DNA from: Clostridiales bacterium UBA1752
Lineage (GTDB): Bacteria > Bacillota > Clostridia > Oscillospirales > CAG-382
Length of the DNA stretch: 35,315 bases
Reading direction: 5' to 3'
Assembly: GCA_002314835.1 (NCBI GenBank)
Contig: DCHM01000022.1
Location: 1-35,315, forward strand
Shown here: piece by piece, positions 1 through 7,945 of the stretch
Layout: every line of letters starts with the position of its first letter
How positions within the stretch are numbered: the stretch's first letter is position 1
Made by a program: the position numbers and the translations under genes
Notes under the pieces: generated by a model
Told to the model about the DNA's origin: nothing
What the model saw: the letters and a program-made list of their open reading frames with translations, nothing else
The model's database searches: none

Positions 1-273
1 AGAGCTATGAAGCAGTGCATCGGCAGAACCATGAAGCTCAACGCAAAGGGCATCAAGGTTCAGTGCGGCGGTCGTCTCGGCGGCGCAGAAATCGCAAGAT
101 CTGAGTCCTACCACGAAGGCACCATTCCTCTTCAGACACTGCGTGCCGACATCGACTATGGCTTCTGGGAAGCAAACACCACCTATGGCAAGATCGGCGT
201 TAAGGTTTGGATCTACAAAGGTGAGGTTCTCAATGAGGTCAAGCGTAATACTACCGAAGGAGGTAAGCGCTAA
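1..273 (+). CDS. rpsC: 30S ribosomal protein S3, C-terminal part (5' end outside window)
   Basis: This is the C-terminal 90 residues of S3, a head protein of the small subunit that lines the mRNA entry channel. The frame is open from the first base (Arg-Ala-Met-Lys), so the start lies upstream of the window. The segment GIKVQCGGRLGGAEIAR and the following YGFWEANTTYGKIGVKVWIYKGE are hallmark S3 C-terminal domain sequence. Its TAA stop shares one base with the rplP ATG, so the two are translationally coupled. The GGAGGT that serves rplP lies inside the last codons of this gene. Confidence 0.97.
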   Translation, partial: RAMKQCIGRTMKLNAKGIKVQCGGRLGGAEIARSESYHEGTIPLQTLRADIDYGFWEANTTYGKIGVKVWIYKGEVLNEVKRNTTEGGKR

Positions 274-692
274 TGTTAATGCCTAAGAGAGTTAAATACA
301 GAAGAGTGCAGAGAGGTCGTATGACCGGTAAGGCACTCAGAGGCAACAAGATTACCAACGGTTCCTTCGGTCTCGTAGCAACCGAACCCGCATGGATTAC
401 CAGCAACCAGATCGAGGCAGCCCGTGTAGCTATGACTCGTTACATCAAGCGTGGCGGCCAGGTTTGGATCAAGATTTTCCCCGACAAACCCGTAACCGAA
501 AAGCCTGCTGAAACCCGTATGGGTTCCGGTAAAGGTTCTCCCGAATATTGGGTAGCAGTTGTTAAGCCCGGTAGAGTACTTTTCGAGATGGACGGCATTC
601 CCGAAGATCAAGCACGCGAAGCTATGCGTCTTGCTTCTCACAAGCTGCCTATCAAGTGCAAGTTCGCTAACAAGGCTGACCTTGAAGACTAA
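273..692 (+). CDS. rplP: 50S ribosomal protein L16
   Basis: L16 (139 residues, usual length about 140) sits near the peptidyl transferase centre and helps position the A-site tRNA. The N-terminus MLMPKRVKYRRVQRGRM is typical, which supports the ATG that overlaps the rpsC stop. The central motif RVAMTRYIKRGGQVWIKIFPDKP and the GSGKGSPEYWVAVVKPG stretch are diagnostic of the family. The order S3-L16-L29-S17 is the standard S10 operon order. Confidence 0.98.
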   Translation: MLMPKRVKYRRVQRGRMTGKALRGNKITNGSFGLVATEPAWITSNQIEAARVAMTRYIKRGGQVWIKIFPDKPVTEKPAETRMGSGKGSPEYWVAVVKPGRVLFEMDGIPEDQAREAMRLASHKLPIKCKFANKADLED

Positions 693-709
693 GACGGAGG
701 TATTAAACG

Positions 710-910
710 ATGAAAATTAAAGAAATACGCGAAATGTCCACCGCCGAAATCAACAAGGCTATTGCTGATGCAAAGGAAGAGCTCTTTAACCTGCGCTTCC
801 AACACTCCATCAATCAGCTCGACAACCCCATGAAGATTGCCGAGACCAAAAAGACCATTGCAAGACTTCTCACAGTTCTCCACGAAAAAGAACTTGCTGA
901 AAAGGCGTAA
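710..910 (+). CDS. rpmC: 50S ribosomal protein L29
   Basis: L29 (66 residues) is a small two-helix protein at the peptide exit tunnel, next to L23, where nascent-chain factors dock. The helix with KEELFNLRFQHSINQLDNP is the L29 signature, followed by the usual KTIARLLTVLHEKE. A GGAGGT sequence lies about ten bases before the ATG. The gene sits between rplP and rpsQ as in nearly all bacteria. Confidence 0.97.
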   Translation: MKIKEIREMSTAEINKAIADAKEELFNLRFQHSINQLDNPMKIAETKKTIARLLTVLHEKELAEKA

Positions 911-925
911 GAAAGGAGAAGAACA

Positions 926-1183
926 ATGGAAGAAAGATCTCTCAGAAAAACAAGAGTTGGTAAGGTTGTCAGCAACAAGATGGATAAGACCATCGTTGTC
1001 GCAGTCCTCGACCACGTAAAACATCCCCTTTATAAAAAGACCATCAAGAGAACCGTTAAATTTAAGGCTCATGATGAGAATAATGAGTGCAATATCGGTG
1101 ATACCGTACGCATCATGGAGACCAGACCTCTTTCGAGAGAAAAGCGCTGGAGACTCGATGCTATCATCGAAAAAGCTAAGTAA
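926..1183 (+). CDS. rpsQ: 30S ribosomal protein S17
   Basis: S17 (85 residues) is an OB-fold primary 16S rRNA-binding protein. It carries the motifs GKVVSNKMDKTIVVAV and HPLYKKTIKRT, and the C-terminal block NIGDTVRIMETRPLSREKRW is the family signature. An AAAGGAG element precedes the ATG by a normal distance. It ends 15 bases before rplN. Confidence 0.98.
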   Translation: MEERSLRKTRVGKVVSNKMDKTIVVAVLDHVKHPLYKKTIKRTVKFKAHDENNECNIGDTVRIMETRPLSREKRWRLDAIIEKAK

Positions 1184-1198
1184 TACAGGAGGTACACA

Positions 1199-1567
1199 AT
1201 GATTCAACAGCAATCGTTTCTTAAAGTTGCCGACAATACAGGCGCAAAAGAGTTAATGTGCATCCGTGTTCTTGGCGGCACCGGCAGACGCTACGCCGGC
1301 ATCGGCGACGTTATCGTTTGCTCAGTTAAAAAGGCAGCTCCCGGCGGCGTCGTCAAAAAGGGCGAAGTCGTTCGCGCAGTTGTAGTTCGCACCGTACAGC
1401 CCACAAAGCGTGCTGACGGCTCTTACGTCAGATTTGATGAAAACGCAGCAGTTATCATCAAGGAGGACAAGAACCCCCGCGGCACCCGTATCTTTGGGCC
1501 GGTAGCTCGTGAGCTCCGTGAAAAGGACTATATGAAGATCCTTTCACTCGCTCCCGAAGTTGTATGA
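1199..1567 (+). CDS. rplN: 50S ribosomal protein L14
   Basis: L14 is exactly the usual length (122 residues) and contributes to the intersubunit bridge with 16S rRNA helix 14. The start MIQQQSFLKVADNTGAKELM and the segment RRYAGIGDVIVCSVKKA are characteristic, as is the end REKDYMKILSLAPEVV. AGGAGG lies just upstream of the start. It opens the spc part of the operon without a visible break from the S10 part. Confidence 0.98.
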   Translation: MIQQQSFLKVADNTGAKELMCIRVLGGTGRRYAGIGDVIVCSVKKAAPGGVVKKGEVVRAVVVRTVQPTKRADGSYVRFDENAAVIIKEDKNPRGTRIFGPVARELREKDYMKILSLAPEVV

Positions 1568-1582
1568 CAGGAGGAATCGGAA

Positions 1583-1912
1583 ATGGCTAAAATGTTCATT
1601 AAAACCGGCGACACTGTCGTAGTTATCAGCGGCGCATCTTCCAATGGTAAAGAGCCCGTAATCGGTAAGGTTATCGGTGTTTCGCCTAAGGAAGGCAAGG
1701 TTATCGTAGAGGGTGCGGCTGTCGTATCCAAGCACGTTAAACCTCGCAAGCAGGGCGATGCAGGCGGCATCGTCAAGACCGAAAGTGCTATGTATGCATG
1801 CAAAGTTCAGTTATATTGCCCCAAGTGTCACAAGGGTGTTCGCGTAAAGCACAGCACCACTGAGAACGGCGAACGCATCCGTTCTTGTGTACACTGCGGC
1901 GAAACACTGTAA
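1583..1912 (+). CDS. rplX: 50S ribosomal protein L24 with C-terminal zinc ribbon
   Basis: L24 is an assembly-initiating 23S rRNA protein near the tunnel exit. Residues 1-60 form the KOW domain (KTGDTVVVISGASSNGKEPVIG, then GAAVVSKHVKPRKQGDAGGIV). The C-terminal region has paired cysteines C79-x2-C82 and C102-x2-C105, which look like a zinc ribbon. That form is known in a subset of Clostridia; many other bacteria lack the cysteines. AGGAGG precedes the ATG, and the gene lies between L14 and L5 as usual. Confidence 0.97.
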   Translation: MAKMFIKTGDTVVVISGASSNGKEPVIGKVIGVSPKEGKVIVEGAAVVSKHVKPRKQGDAGGIVKTESAMYACKVQLYCPKCHKGVRVKHSTTENGERIRSCVHCGETL

Positions 1913-1927
1913 AGGAGGACGTAAGAG

Positions 1928-2473
1928 ATGGCAAGATTAGCAGATTATTACAAGCAGGAAGTCGCTCCCGCCCTCATGCAAAAATTCGGTTACAAGACCG
2001 TAATGCAGATTCCTCGCCTCGTCAAGGTCGTCGTTAACGTCGGCGCCGGCGATGCAAAGGATAACTCCAAGGTTCTCGATAGCATTTGCGAAGAGCTCGC
2101 TCTGATCACAGGTCAGCACGCAGTTACTACCACCGCTAAAAAGTCGGTATCTAACTTTAAGCTCCGCGCAGGCGTTAAGATCGGTGCAAAGGTTACCCTC
2201 CGCAGCGACAGAATGTGGGAGTTCGTTGATAAGTTCTTCAACATTTCTCTCCCCAGAGTTCGTGACTTTAAGGGTATCAACCCCAATGCATTCGACGGCA
2301 GAGGCAACTATGCGGTAGGCCTCAAAGAACAGCTTATCTTCCCCGAAATCGAGTATGACAAGATCGACAAGATTCGCGGTATGGATATCGTATTTGTTAC
2401 TACTGCAAAGACTGACGAAGAAGCTAAGGAACTGCTCAAGCTCCTCGGCGCTCCGTTTGCAAAAGAGAATTAA
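1928..2473 (+). CDS. rplE: 50S ribosomal protein L5
   Basis: L5 (181 residues, usual about 179) binds 5S rRNA in the central protuberance. Diagnostic stretches are the early VVVNVGAGDAKDNSK, the TGQHAVTTTAKKSVSNFKLR region, and FDGRGNYAVGLKEQLIFPEI near residue 130. It closes with a DIVFVTTAKTDEEAKELL-type segment. GGAGG lies upstream of the ATG. The gene is followed 14 bases later by rpsZ. Confidence 0.98.
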   Translation: MARLADYYKQEVAPALMQKFGYKTVMQIPRLVKVVVNVGAGDAKDNSKVLDSICEELALITGQHAVTTTAKKSVSNFKLRAGVKIGAKVTLRSDRMWEFVDKFFNISLPRVRDFKGINPNAFDGRGNYAVGLKEQLIFPEIEYDKIDKIRGMDIVFVTTAKTDEEAKELLKLLGAPFAKEN

Positions 2474-2487
2474 GGAGGGTATGAAAA

Positions 2488-2673
2488 ATGGCAAGATTAT
2501 CAATGAAACTTAAGCAGCAAAAAGAGCCCAAGTTTTCTACCCGTGCTTATAATCGCTGCAAAATCTGCGGCAGACCTCACGGCTACCTTCGCAAGTATGG
2601 TATTTGCCGTATCTGCTTCAGAAACCTTTCCTACGCAGGTCAGATTCCCGGCGTAAGAAAAGCAAGCTGGTAA
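2488..2673 (+). CDS. rpsZ: 30S ribosomal protein S14, zinc-binding type Z
   Basis: This is the short 61-residue zinc form of S14, with C24-x2-C27 and C40-x2-C43 as the four metal ligands. The long zinc-free form is about 89-100 residues. It ends in the typical GQIPGVRKASW. In Bacillota the zinc form is the normal operon copy. AAGGAGGG lies before the start. No zinc-independent paralogue is in the window. Confidence 0.98.
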   Translation: MARLSMKLKQQKEPKFSTRAYNRCKICGRPHGYLRKYGICRICFRNLSYAGQIPGVRKASW

Positions 2674-2688
2674 GGAGGATATACAACA

Positions 2689-3087
2689 ATGCAAATTACA
2701 GACGTAGTAGCGGATATGCTCACCAGAATCCGCAATGCTAACACAGCAAAACACGCAACCGTTGATATTCCCGCTTCCAACCTCAAAAAAGCCATTGCTC
2801 AGATTCTTCTTGACGAAGGCTATATTGCAGGCTACACAGTAAACGAAGACGGCAAACAGGGCATCATCAATGTTACTCTCAAGTACGGCACAGGCAAGTC
2901 CCGTGTTATCACCGGCATCAAGAGAGTCAGCAAGCCCGGTCTCCGTATTTACGCTTCGAGCCAGGAACTCCCCAAGGTTCGCAACGGCCTCGGCATTGCC
3001 ATCATCAGCACCTCCAAGGGTGTTATGACCGACAAGGCTGCACGCTCTGCTAACATCGGCGGCGAAGTCCTCGCTTTCGTATGGTAA
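2689..3087 (+). CDS. rpsH: 30S ribosomal protein S8
   Basis: S8 (132 residues) binds the central domain of 16S rRNA. In characterised systems it also represses the spc operon by binding its mRNA; no such site was identified here. The N-terminus TDVVADMLTRIRNANTAKH and the C-terminal block PKVRNGLGIAIISTSKGVMT plus GGEVLAFVW are family signatures. AAGGAGG precedes the ATG. Confidence 0.98.
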   Translation: MQITDVVADMLTRIRNANTAKHATVDIPASNLKKAIAQILLDEGYIAGYTVNEDGKQGIINVTLKYGTGKSRVITGIKRVSKPGLRIYASSQELPKVRNGLGIAIISTSKGVMTDKAARSANIGGEVLAFVW

Positions 3088-3099
3088 GGAGGGGTAACA

Positions 3100-3642
3100 A
3101 TGAGTAGAATTGGTAGAAAACCCATCGCAATCCCCGCAGGTGTTACCGTTAACGTTGACGCAAAGAATATTTGCACCGTTAAAGGTCCCAAGGGTACCCT
3201 TACCGAGCAGCTTCCTTCGCTCATCACCGTTAAGGTTGAAGGCGCGGTTGTCAACTGCACCCGTCCTAACGATGAGAATGAGAGCAAGGCTCTGCATGGC
3301 CTGACCAGAACACTCGTTAACAATATGGTTGTCGGTGTTACCGAAGGTTATAGCAAGCAGCTCGACATCAACGGCGTCGGTTATAAGGCAGCCGTTCAGG
3401 GCAAAAAGCTCGTTCTCAATGTCGGCTATTCTCACGATGTTACTTTTGATGCACCTGCAGACACCTCTTTCGAGTGCCCCAATGCTAACGTAGTCGTTAT
3501 CAAAGGCACCAGCAAACAGGTAGTCGGCCAGCTCGCAGCTGAGATTCGCGGTGTAAGACCTCCCGAACCTTATCTTGGCAAGGGTATCAAGTACACAGGC
3601 GAGACCATCAGACGCAAGGCCGGCAAGGCTGCTAAGAAGTAA
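3100..3642 (+). CDS. rplF: 50S ribosomal protein L6
   Basis: L6 (180 residues) lies near the sarcin-ricin loop and factor-binding site. It starts MSRIGRKPIAIPAGV, as the family does. It has the duplicated L6 fold, with VEGYSKQLDINGVGYKA-like sequence in the middle and the C-terminal signature RGVRPPEPYLGKGIKYTGE. GGAGGGG lies upstream of the ATG, 13 bases after rpsH. Confidence 0.98.
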   Translation: MSRIGRKPIAIPAGVTVNVDAKNICTVKGPKGTLTEQLPSLITVKVEGAVVNCTRPNDENESKALHGLTRTLVNNMVVGVTEGYSKQLDINGVGYKAAVQGKKLVLNVGYSHDVTFDAPADTSFECPNANVVVIKGTSKQVVGQLAAEIRGVRPPEPYLGKGIKYTGETIRRKAGKAAKK

Positions 3643-3660
3643 TCGAAAGGAGATATTACG

Positions 3661-4020
3661 ATGATTAATCGTGCTGACAGTAATGCAAAACGCCTGCACA
3701 GACACAAGAGAGTCCGCGCAAAGGTCTTTGGCACTGCCGAGAGACCCAGACTCTGTGTTTACCGTTCCGAAGAGAACATTTACGTGCAGATCATAGATGA
3801 TACGGTAGGTCATACGCTCGTATCTGCCTCCAGCACCGAAGCCGAATTCGGCAAAGAAGGCGGCAACATCGAGGCAGCCAAAAAGGTTGGCACTCTCGTT
3901 GCCAAGAGAGCCCTCGAAAAAGGAATCGATACCGTTGTTTTCGACAGAGGCGGTTACCTCTATCACGGTCGCGTCCTTGAACTTGCCAATGCAGCCCGTG
4001 AAGCGGGACTGAAGTTTTAG
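3661..4020 (+). CDS. rplR: 50S ribosomal protein L18
   Basis: L18 (119 residues) binds 5S rRNA together with L5. The Arg/Lys-rich N-terminus with RLHRHKRVRAKVFGTAERPR, the segment RLCVYRSEENIYVQIIDD and the C-terminal VVFDRGGYLYHGRVLELANA are diagnostic. AAAGGAG precedes the ATG. The stop is TAG and abuts the AGGAGG that serves rpsE. Confidence 0.98.
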   Translation: MINRADSNAKRLHRHKRVRAKVFGTAERPRLCVYRSEENIYVQIIDDTVGHTLVSASSTEAEFGKEGGNIEAAKKVGTLVAKRALEKGIDTVVFDRGGYLYHGRVLELANAAREAGLKF

Positions 4021-4029
4021 GAGGAAGAC

Positions 4030-4527
4030 ATGAAGAAGGATTACTCGAATCTCGAATTCAAAGAAGTTCTTGTTGATACCAAGCGTGTCAGCAAGACTGT
4101 AAAGGGTGGCCGTGTCGCAAGATTTTCGGCACTTATTATAGTAGGTGACGGCAACGGTCACATCGGCTACGGCACCGGCAAGGCTGCCGAAGTTCCCGAA
4201 GCTATCCGCAAGGCAACCGAAGCCGCTAAGAGAAACGTTATCGAGGTTTCTCTCAAGGGCACCACTATTCCTCACGAGATTATCGGTGAGTTCGGAGCCG
4301 GCAAGGTTCTCTTAAAGCCTGCTGCCCCCGGTACCGGTATCATCGCAGGCGGCAAAATGCGTGCAGTCCTCGAGACTGCAGGCATCCGCGATATCCGCGG
4401 CAAGTCGCTCCGCTCCAACAATCCCGTTAATGTAGTAAAAGCAACCTTTACCGCTCTTGAGCAGCTCCGTACTGCCGAGCAGGTCGCTCTTACCCGTGGC
4501 ATCAGCGTCGAAGCTGTTGCTAAATAA
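4030..4527 (+). CDS. rpsE: 30S ribosomal protein S5
   Basis: S5 (165 residues) sits at the mRNA entry site and affects translational fidelity. It has the double-stranded RNA-binding N-domain (VKGGRVARFSALIIVGDGNG, then GYGTGKAAEVPEAIRKA). The C-domain shows LKPAAPGTGIIAGG and RDIRGKSLRSNNPVNVVKAT. AGGAGG lies seven bases from the ATG. Spacing to its neighbours is about ten bases. Confidence 0.98.
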   Translation: MKKDYSNLEFKEVLVDTKRVSKTVKGGRVARFSALIIVGDGNGHIGYGTGKAAEVPEAIRKATEAAKRNVIEVSLKGTTIPHEIIGEFGAGKVLLKPAAPGTGIIAGGKMRAVLETAGIRDIRGKSLRSNNPVNVVKATFTALEQLRTAEQVALTRGISVEAVAK

Positions 4528-4538
4528 GGAGGAGCAAT

Positions 4539-4727
4539 ATGAAAAAAGTAAAGATTACCCTTGCAAAGAGCCTTATAGGCCGCAAGGAAAACCACATTCT
4601 CACCTGCAAGTCTTTAGGCCTTAATAAGATTGGCGACAGCAAGGTTGTCGAGCTCAACGATTCCATTCAGGGCAAAATCAACCTCGTTTCCTACCTCGTT
4701 AAGGTCACTGACGCAGACCAGGACTAA
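4539..4727 (+). CDS. rpmD: 50S ribosomal protein L30
   Basis: L30 (62 residues) is a small single-domain protein. It shows KVKITLAKSLIGRKENH followed by LGLNKIGDSKVVELNDSIQGKI, which matches the conserved LGL.K......D....G pattern. AAGGAGGAG is immediately upstream. Its place between S5 and L15 is the conserved spc order. Confidence 0.96.
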   Translation: MKKVKITLAKSLIGRKENHILTCKSLGLNKIGDSKVVELNDSIQGKINLVSYLVKVTDADQD

Positions 4728-4744
4728 GATAGGAGGTTAAAGTT

Positions 4745-5185
4745 ATGAAGCTTTATGAACTCGCTCCTGCTTCTGGTGCTGTAAAAGAAAAGTACAGAAA
4801 AGGAAGAGGCGCTGGCAGTGGCAACGGCAAAACCGCCGGCAAGGGCCACAAGGGACAAAACGCTCGCTCCGGCGGCGGTGTAAGACCCGGTTTTGAAGGC
4901 GGCCAGCTCCCGCTGTACCGCAAACTTCCTAAGCGCGGATTTAAGAACCACTTTGCAAAGACCTATGCCATCATCAATGTTGACGATCTCGAAAAGTTTG
5001 AAGCAGGTTCTGTTATCACCGTAACCGAGCTCATCGCAAAGGGTATCGTTAAGGACCAGTTTGATGGTCTCAAGGTTCTCGGCAATGGAGAAATCACCAA
5101 GGCTCTTACCGTCAAAGCAACTGTCTTCTCGGCATCTGCACAGCAGAAGATCGAAGCCGCAGGCGGAAAGGCAGAGGTGGTATAA
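4745..5185 (+). CDS. rplO: 50S ribosomal protein L15
   Basis: L15 (146 residues) is an assembly protein of the large subunit. The Gly-rich N-terminal region (KGRGAGSGNGKTAGKGHKGQ, then GVRPGFEGGQLPLYRKLPKRGF) is the family signature, and GKAEVV at the C-terminus is also typical. The TAA stop shares its last base with the secY ATG, so the two are translationally coupled. AGGAGG lies upstream of the L15 start. Confidence 0.98.
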   Translation: MKLYELAPASGAVKEKYRKGRGAGSGNGKTAGKGHKGQNARSGGGVRPGFEGGQLPLYRKLPKRGFKNHFAKTYAIINVDDLEKFEAGSVITVTELIAKGIVKDQFDGLKVLGNGEITKALTVKATVFSASAQQKIEAAGGKAEVV

Positions 5186-6468
5186 TGTTTTCGGTCATTA
5201 AAAACGCTTGGAAGGTTGATGACATCCGTAAAAAGATGCTCTTTACCCTGCTCGTAGTCGTTATATACAGACTCGGTTCTCAGATTCCCGTACCGTATAT
5301 CGACAACGAGGCTCTGGCAAGTCTGTTTAGCTCCACGAGCGTTCAGTCTTCACTGCTTGGATATTTCAATATGCTGTCAGGTGACTCGTTCTCCAAAGCA
5401 ACCTTGTTTGCTCTCGGCGTCAGCCCTTACATTACGGCATCTATTGTTATCCAGCTGCTGACTATCGTTATCCCTGCATGGGAAAGATGGTCAAAAGAAG
5501 GTCCTGAAGGTCAAAAGAAGCTGGCTCGTGTCACAAGATACGCTACCATCATCCTTGCGATCGTCACCGCATACGGTTATTACGTAACCATCCGCAACTA
5601 CGGTATGATAGAGGACAACGGTGTATTTGCTGCATTCGTTATCTGCGCTGCTTATACCGCAGGTGCTTGTATCGTAACCTGGATCGGCGAAAAAATCGAC
5701 GATTTCGGCATCGGCAACGGCATCTCGATTATCCTGTTTGCCAACATTTGTGCCGGTGGCGCATTCAAGATTCTCGCTCTCTTCCAATACTTCGGTATGT
5801 CCAACGAATGGTACTGGGCTATCCTCGCACTCATCCTGATGCTCGCTATTATCGTATTTGTCGTATTTATCAGTGATTCTGAACGCAGACTCCCCGTTAA
5901 CTACGCAAAGCGTCAGCAGGGCCGCAAGATGTACGGCGGCAACAGCACTTACCTGCCCATCAAGGTTTTGATGAATGGCGTTATGCCTATCATCTTTGCA
6001 AGCTCTATCGCATCTCTGCCTCAGACGCTCGCACTCATCTTCCCGGGCATGCAGACTTTTGTCTCCACTTGGTGCACTACTCAGCTGCCTAACGGCTGGA
6101 TTTACGTATTGGTACTCTTTGTACTCATCATTGCGTTTGCTTATTTCTACACTACTATTAGCTTTAACTCTTACGAGATTGCCAATAACCTGCGTAGCAA
6201 CGGCGGCACAATCATGGGTCACAGACCCGGCAAGCCTACCGCAGACTTTATCCAAAAGGTCGTCAATAAGATTGTGCTCATCGGCGCAGTTTGCCTGAGC
6301 GTAATCGCTATCGTTCCTATCCTTCTTTCTTGGACGGGTTCGAGCGCACTTTCGACCCTCGTCTTTGGTGGTACTTCGCTGATCATTATCGTCGGTGTTG
6401 CACTCGAGACCGTTAGAGACATCGAGAGCGAACTGATGATGCGTCATTACAAGGGCTTCCTTGGTTAA
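5185..6468 (+). CDS. secY: Preprotein translocase subunit SecY
   Basis: SecY forms the protein-conducting channel of the Sec translocon in the cytoplasmic membrane. The 427 residues fit the family, with ten predicted membrane segments. The N-terminal region has the family VVIYRLGSQIPVPYID and, near residue 70, FALGVSPYITASIVIQLL. SERRLPVNYAKR and the C-terminal IESELMMRHYKGFLG are conserved. The ATG overlaps the rplO stop by one base, and a GAGGTGG element lies inside the end of rplO. secE and secG are not in the window. Confidence 0.98.
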   Translation: MFSVIKNAWKVDDIRKKMLFTLLVVVIYRLGSQIPVPYIDNEALASLFSSTSVQSSLLGYFNMLSGDSFSKATLFALGVSPYITASIVIQLLTIVIPAWERWSKEGPEGQKKLARVTRYATIILAIVTAYGYYVTIRNYGMIEDNGVFAAFVICAAYTAGACIVTWIGEKIDDFGIGNGISIILFANICAGGAFKILALFQYFGMSNEWYWAILALILMLAIIVFVVFISDSERRLPVNYAKRQQGRKMYGGNSTYLPIKVLMNGVMPIIFASSIASLPQTLALIFPGMQTFVSTWCTTQLPNGWIYVLVLFVLIIAFAYFYTTISFNSYEIANNLRSNGGTIMGHRPGKPTADFIQKVVNKIVLIGAVCLSVIAIVPILLSWTGSSALSTLVFGGTSLIIIVGVALETVRDIESELMMRHYKGFLG

Positions 6469-6483
6469 TAAAAGTTATTGCAT

Positions 6484-7116
6484 ATGAATATCATTTTCTT
6501 TGGACCTCCGGGTGCCGGCAAAGGTACCCAGGCAGACGTCATCAAGGAGTGCCTCGGCATTCCCGCGATATCTACCGGAGCAATGATACGCGATGCTATT
6601 AAAAACAATACTCCGATGGGACTTGCCGCTAAAGAGGCTACCTCAAAAGGCGCGCTCGTCCCCGACGAGGTTGTCATCGGCATCGTTAAAGAAAGATTGC
6701 AGTACGACGACTGCAAAAAAGGTTTTATCCTCGACGGTTTCCCCCGCACTATTCCTCAGGCCGAGGCTCTCGAAGCCATGGGCGTTGGCATAGATGCGGT
6801 TGTCAGCTTTGAAATCAGCGATGATACCATCGTCGAGCGTATGAGCGGCAGACGCGTTTGCGCAGCCTGCGGCGCTACGTACCACACGGTTTACAATCCG
6901 TCCAAAGACGGCGCACATTGCGACAACTGCGGCACCGAGCTTACTATACGTAAGGACGATGACCCTGCAGTCGTTAAGTCCCGTCTGACGACATACCACG
7001 CAGAGACCGAACCGCTTATCGACTTTTATGACAAGAGAGGTAAGCTCCGTAAGGTCAATGCCGTCGGTTCACTTGAAGCGGTATCGGCAAGAACAAAGAC
7101 CGCTCTCGGAATATGA
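6484..7116 (+). CDS. adk: Adenylate kinase
   Basis: Adenylate kinase interconverts ATP plus AMP and two ADP in the cytosol. The N-terminal P-loop is GPPGAGKGTQ, and the AMP site includes GFILDGFPRT. The LID domain carries C-x2-C (CAAC) and a second C-x2-C (CDNC), so this is a zinc-LID Gram-positive type. The ATG giving MNIIFFGPPG and 210 residues is preferred over an in-frame TTG six bases upstream. Neither has a good Shine-Dalgarno match, which is odd in this operon; coupling to secY is likely. The stop overlaps the map start (ATGA). Confidence 0.96.
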   Translation: MNIIFFGPPGAGKGTQADVIKECLGIPAISTGAMIRDAIKNNTPMGLAAKEATSKGALVPDEVVIGIVKERLQYDDCKKGFILDGFPRTIPQAEALEAMGVGIDAVVSFEISDDTIVERMSGRRVCAACGATYHTVYNPSKDGAHCDNCGTELTIRKDDDPAVVKSRLTTYHAETEPLIDFYDKRGKLRKVNAVGSLEAVSARTKTALGI

Positions 7117-7865
7117 TTAATATCAAATCAAACGCCGAGCTCGCGCTGATGCGCGAAGCAGGTAAAATCACAGCTCTGGCTCGTGAAACCGGTGCAGAAT
7201 GGGTCAAGGAAGGCGTGACGACAGCGTTTATAGACGCCAAAATCAAGCAGTGCATTATTTCGCACGGCGCAAAGCCTTCGTTCCTCGGCTACGGCGGTTT
7301 CCCTGCGAGTGCCTGTATCAGCGTAAACGATGAGGTTATCCACGGCATCCCCGGAGACCGCGTGCTCAAGGCAGGCGACCTCGTAAAGATAGACGTGGGT
7401 GCTATTTACAAAGGATTTCACGGCGACTGTGCCGGCAGCTATTTTGTCGGCAATCCACCCTCAAAAGAGGCAGCAAAGCTTGTTGAAGACACTCAGATCA
7501 GCTTTACAAAAGGTGTCGAAGCCATCATCCCGGGTGCAAGACTGGGTGACGTCTCGGCAGCGATAGGCGATTATCTCAATGAGCGCGGATACGGCGTCAT
7601 ACGCGACTTTGTCGGACACGGCATCGGACGCGATATGCACGAGGACCCGTCAATCCCCAACTACGGCAAGGCCGGCAGGGGAGTAAGACTTTCGGAGGGT
7701 ATGGTACTTGCGATTGAACCGATGGTGACTCTCGGTACATGGGCGGTGACTACCGCGGCTAACGAGTGGACGGTCTATACAAATGACCACAGTCTGGCAG
7801 CCCATTACGAAAACACCGTCGCTATTACATCCAACGGCCCCGAGATATTTACTATCCCGTGCTAA
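7113..7865 (+). CDS. map: Methionine aminopeptidase, type I
   Basis: MetAP removes the initiator methionine from nascent proteins. The 250-residue pita-bread fold shows the metal-binding residues in order: the two Asp in LVKIDVGAIYKGFHGDC, the His in FVGHGIGRDMHEDPSIPNYG, the Glu in GMVLAIEPMVTLG and the Glu in HYENTVAIT. There is no N-terminal zinc-finger extension. The ATG overlaps the adk stop by four bases. In many Firmicutes a KOW-domain gene lies between map and infA; here the gap is only 80 bases and holds no such gene. Confidence 0.98.
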   Translation: MINIKSNAELALMREAGKITALARETGAEWVKEGVTTAFIDAKIKQCIISHGAKPSFLGYGGFPASACISVNDEVIHGIPGDRVLKAGDLVKIDVGAIYKGFHGDCAGSYFVGNPPSKEAAKLVEDTQISFTKGVEAIIPGARLGDVSAAIGDYLNERGYGVIRDFVGHGIGRDMHEDPSIPNYGKAGRGVRLSEGMVLAIEPMVTLGTWAVTTAANEWTVYTNDHSLAAHYENTVAITSNGPEIFTIPC

Positions 7866-7897
7866 TATCGGATAGTTTACAGACAAAAACAGAGTTT

Positions 7898-7933
7898 ATG
7901 ATTAAAAGCTTGCTTCTTTGCGGCTTTCAGTGA
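7898..7933 (+). CDS. Possible 11-codon upstream reading frame before infA
   Basis: The 80-base gap between map and infA contains a short frame reading MIKSLLLCGFQ. Its TGA stop abuts the GAGGAGG ribosome-binding site of infA. No clear Shine-Dalgarno sequence precedes its ATG. It could couple ribosomes to the infA site, or it may be chance. There is no similarity to a known leader that I recognise. Very uncertain. Confidence 0.15.
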   Translation: MIKSLLLCGFQ

Positions 7934-7945
7934 GGAGGAATTGTT

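Noticed and set aside
2500..4275. Long open frame on the minus strand opposite rpsZ, rpsH, rplF, rplR and rpsE (about 590 codons)
   Set aside because: It lies fully opposite five certain ribosomal protein genes. Its length follows from their biased codon use, and the translated product has no recognisable domain.
5491..6447. Open frame of about 318 codons opposite secY
   Set aside because: Antisense shadow of a certain gene, with a highly polar, low-information product and no good ribosome-binding site.
6478..6480. TTG as start of adk
   Set aside because: The ATG six bases later gives the usual start of the family; no ribosome-binding site favours the TTG.
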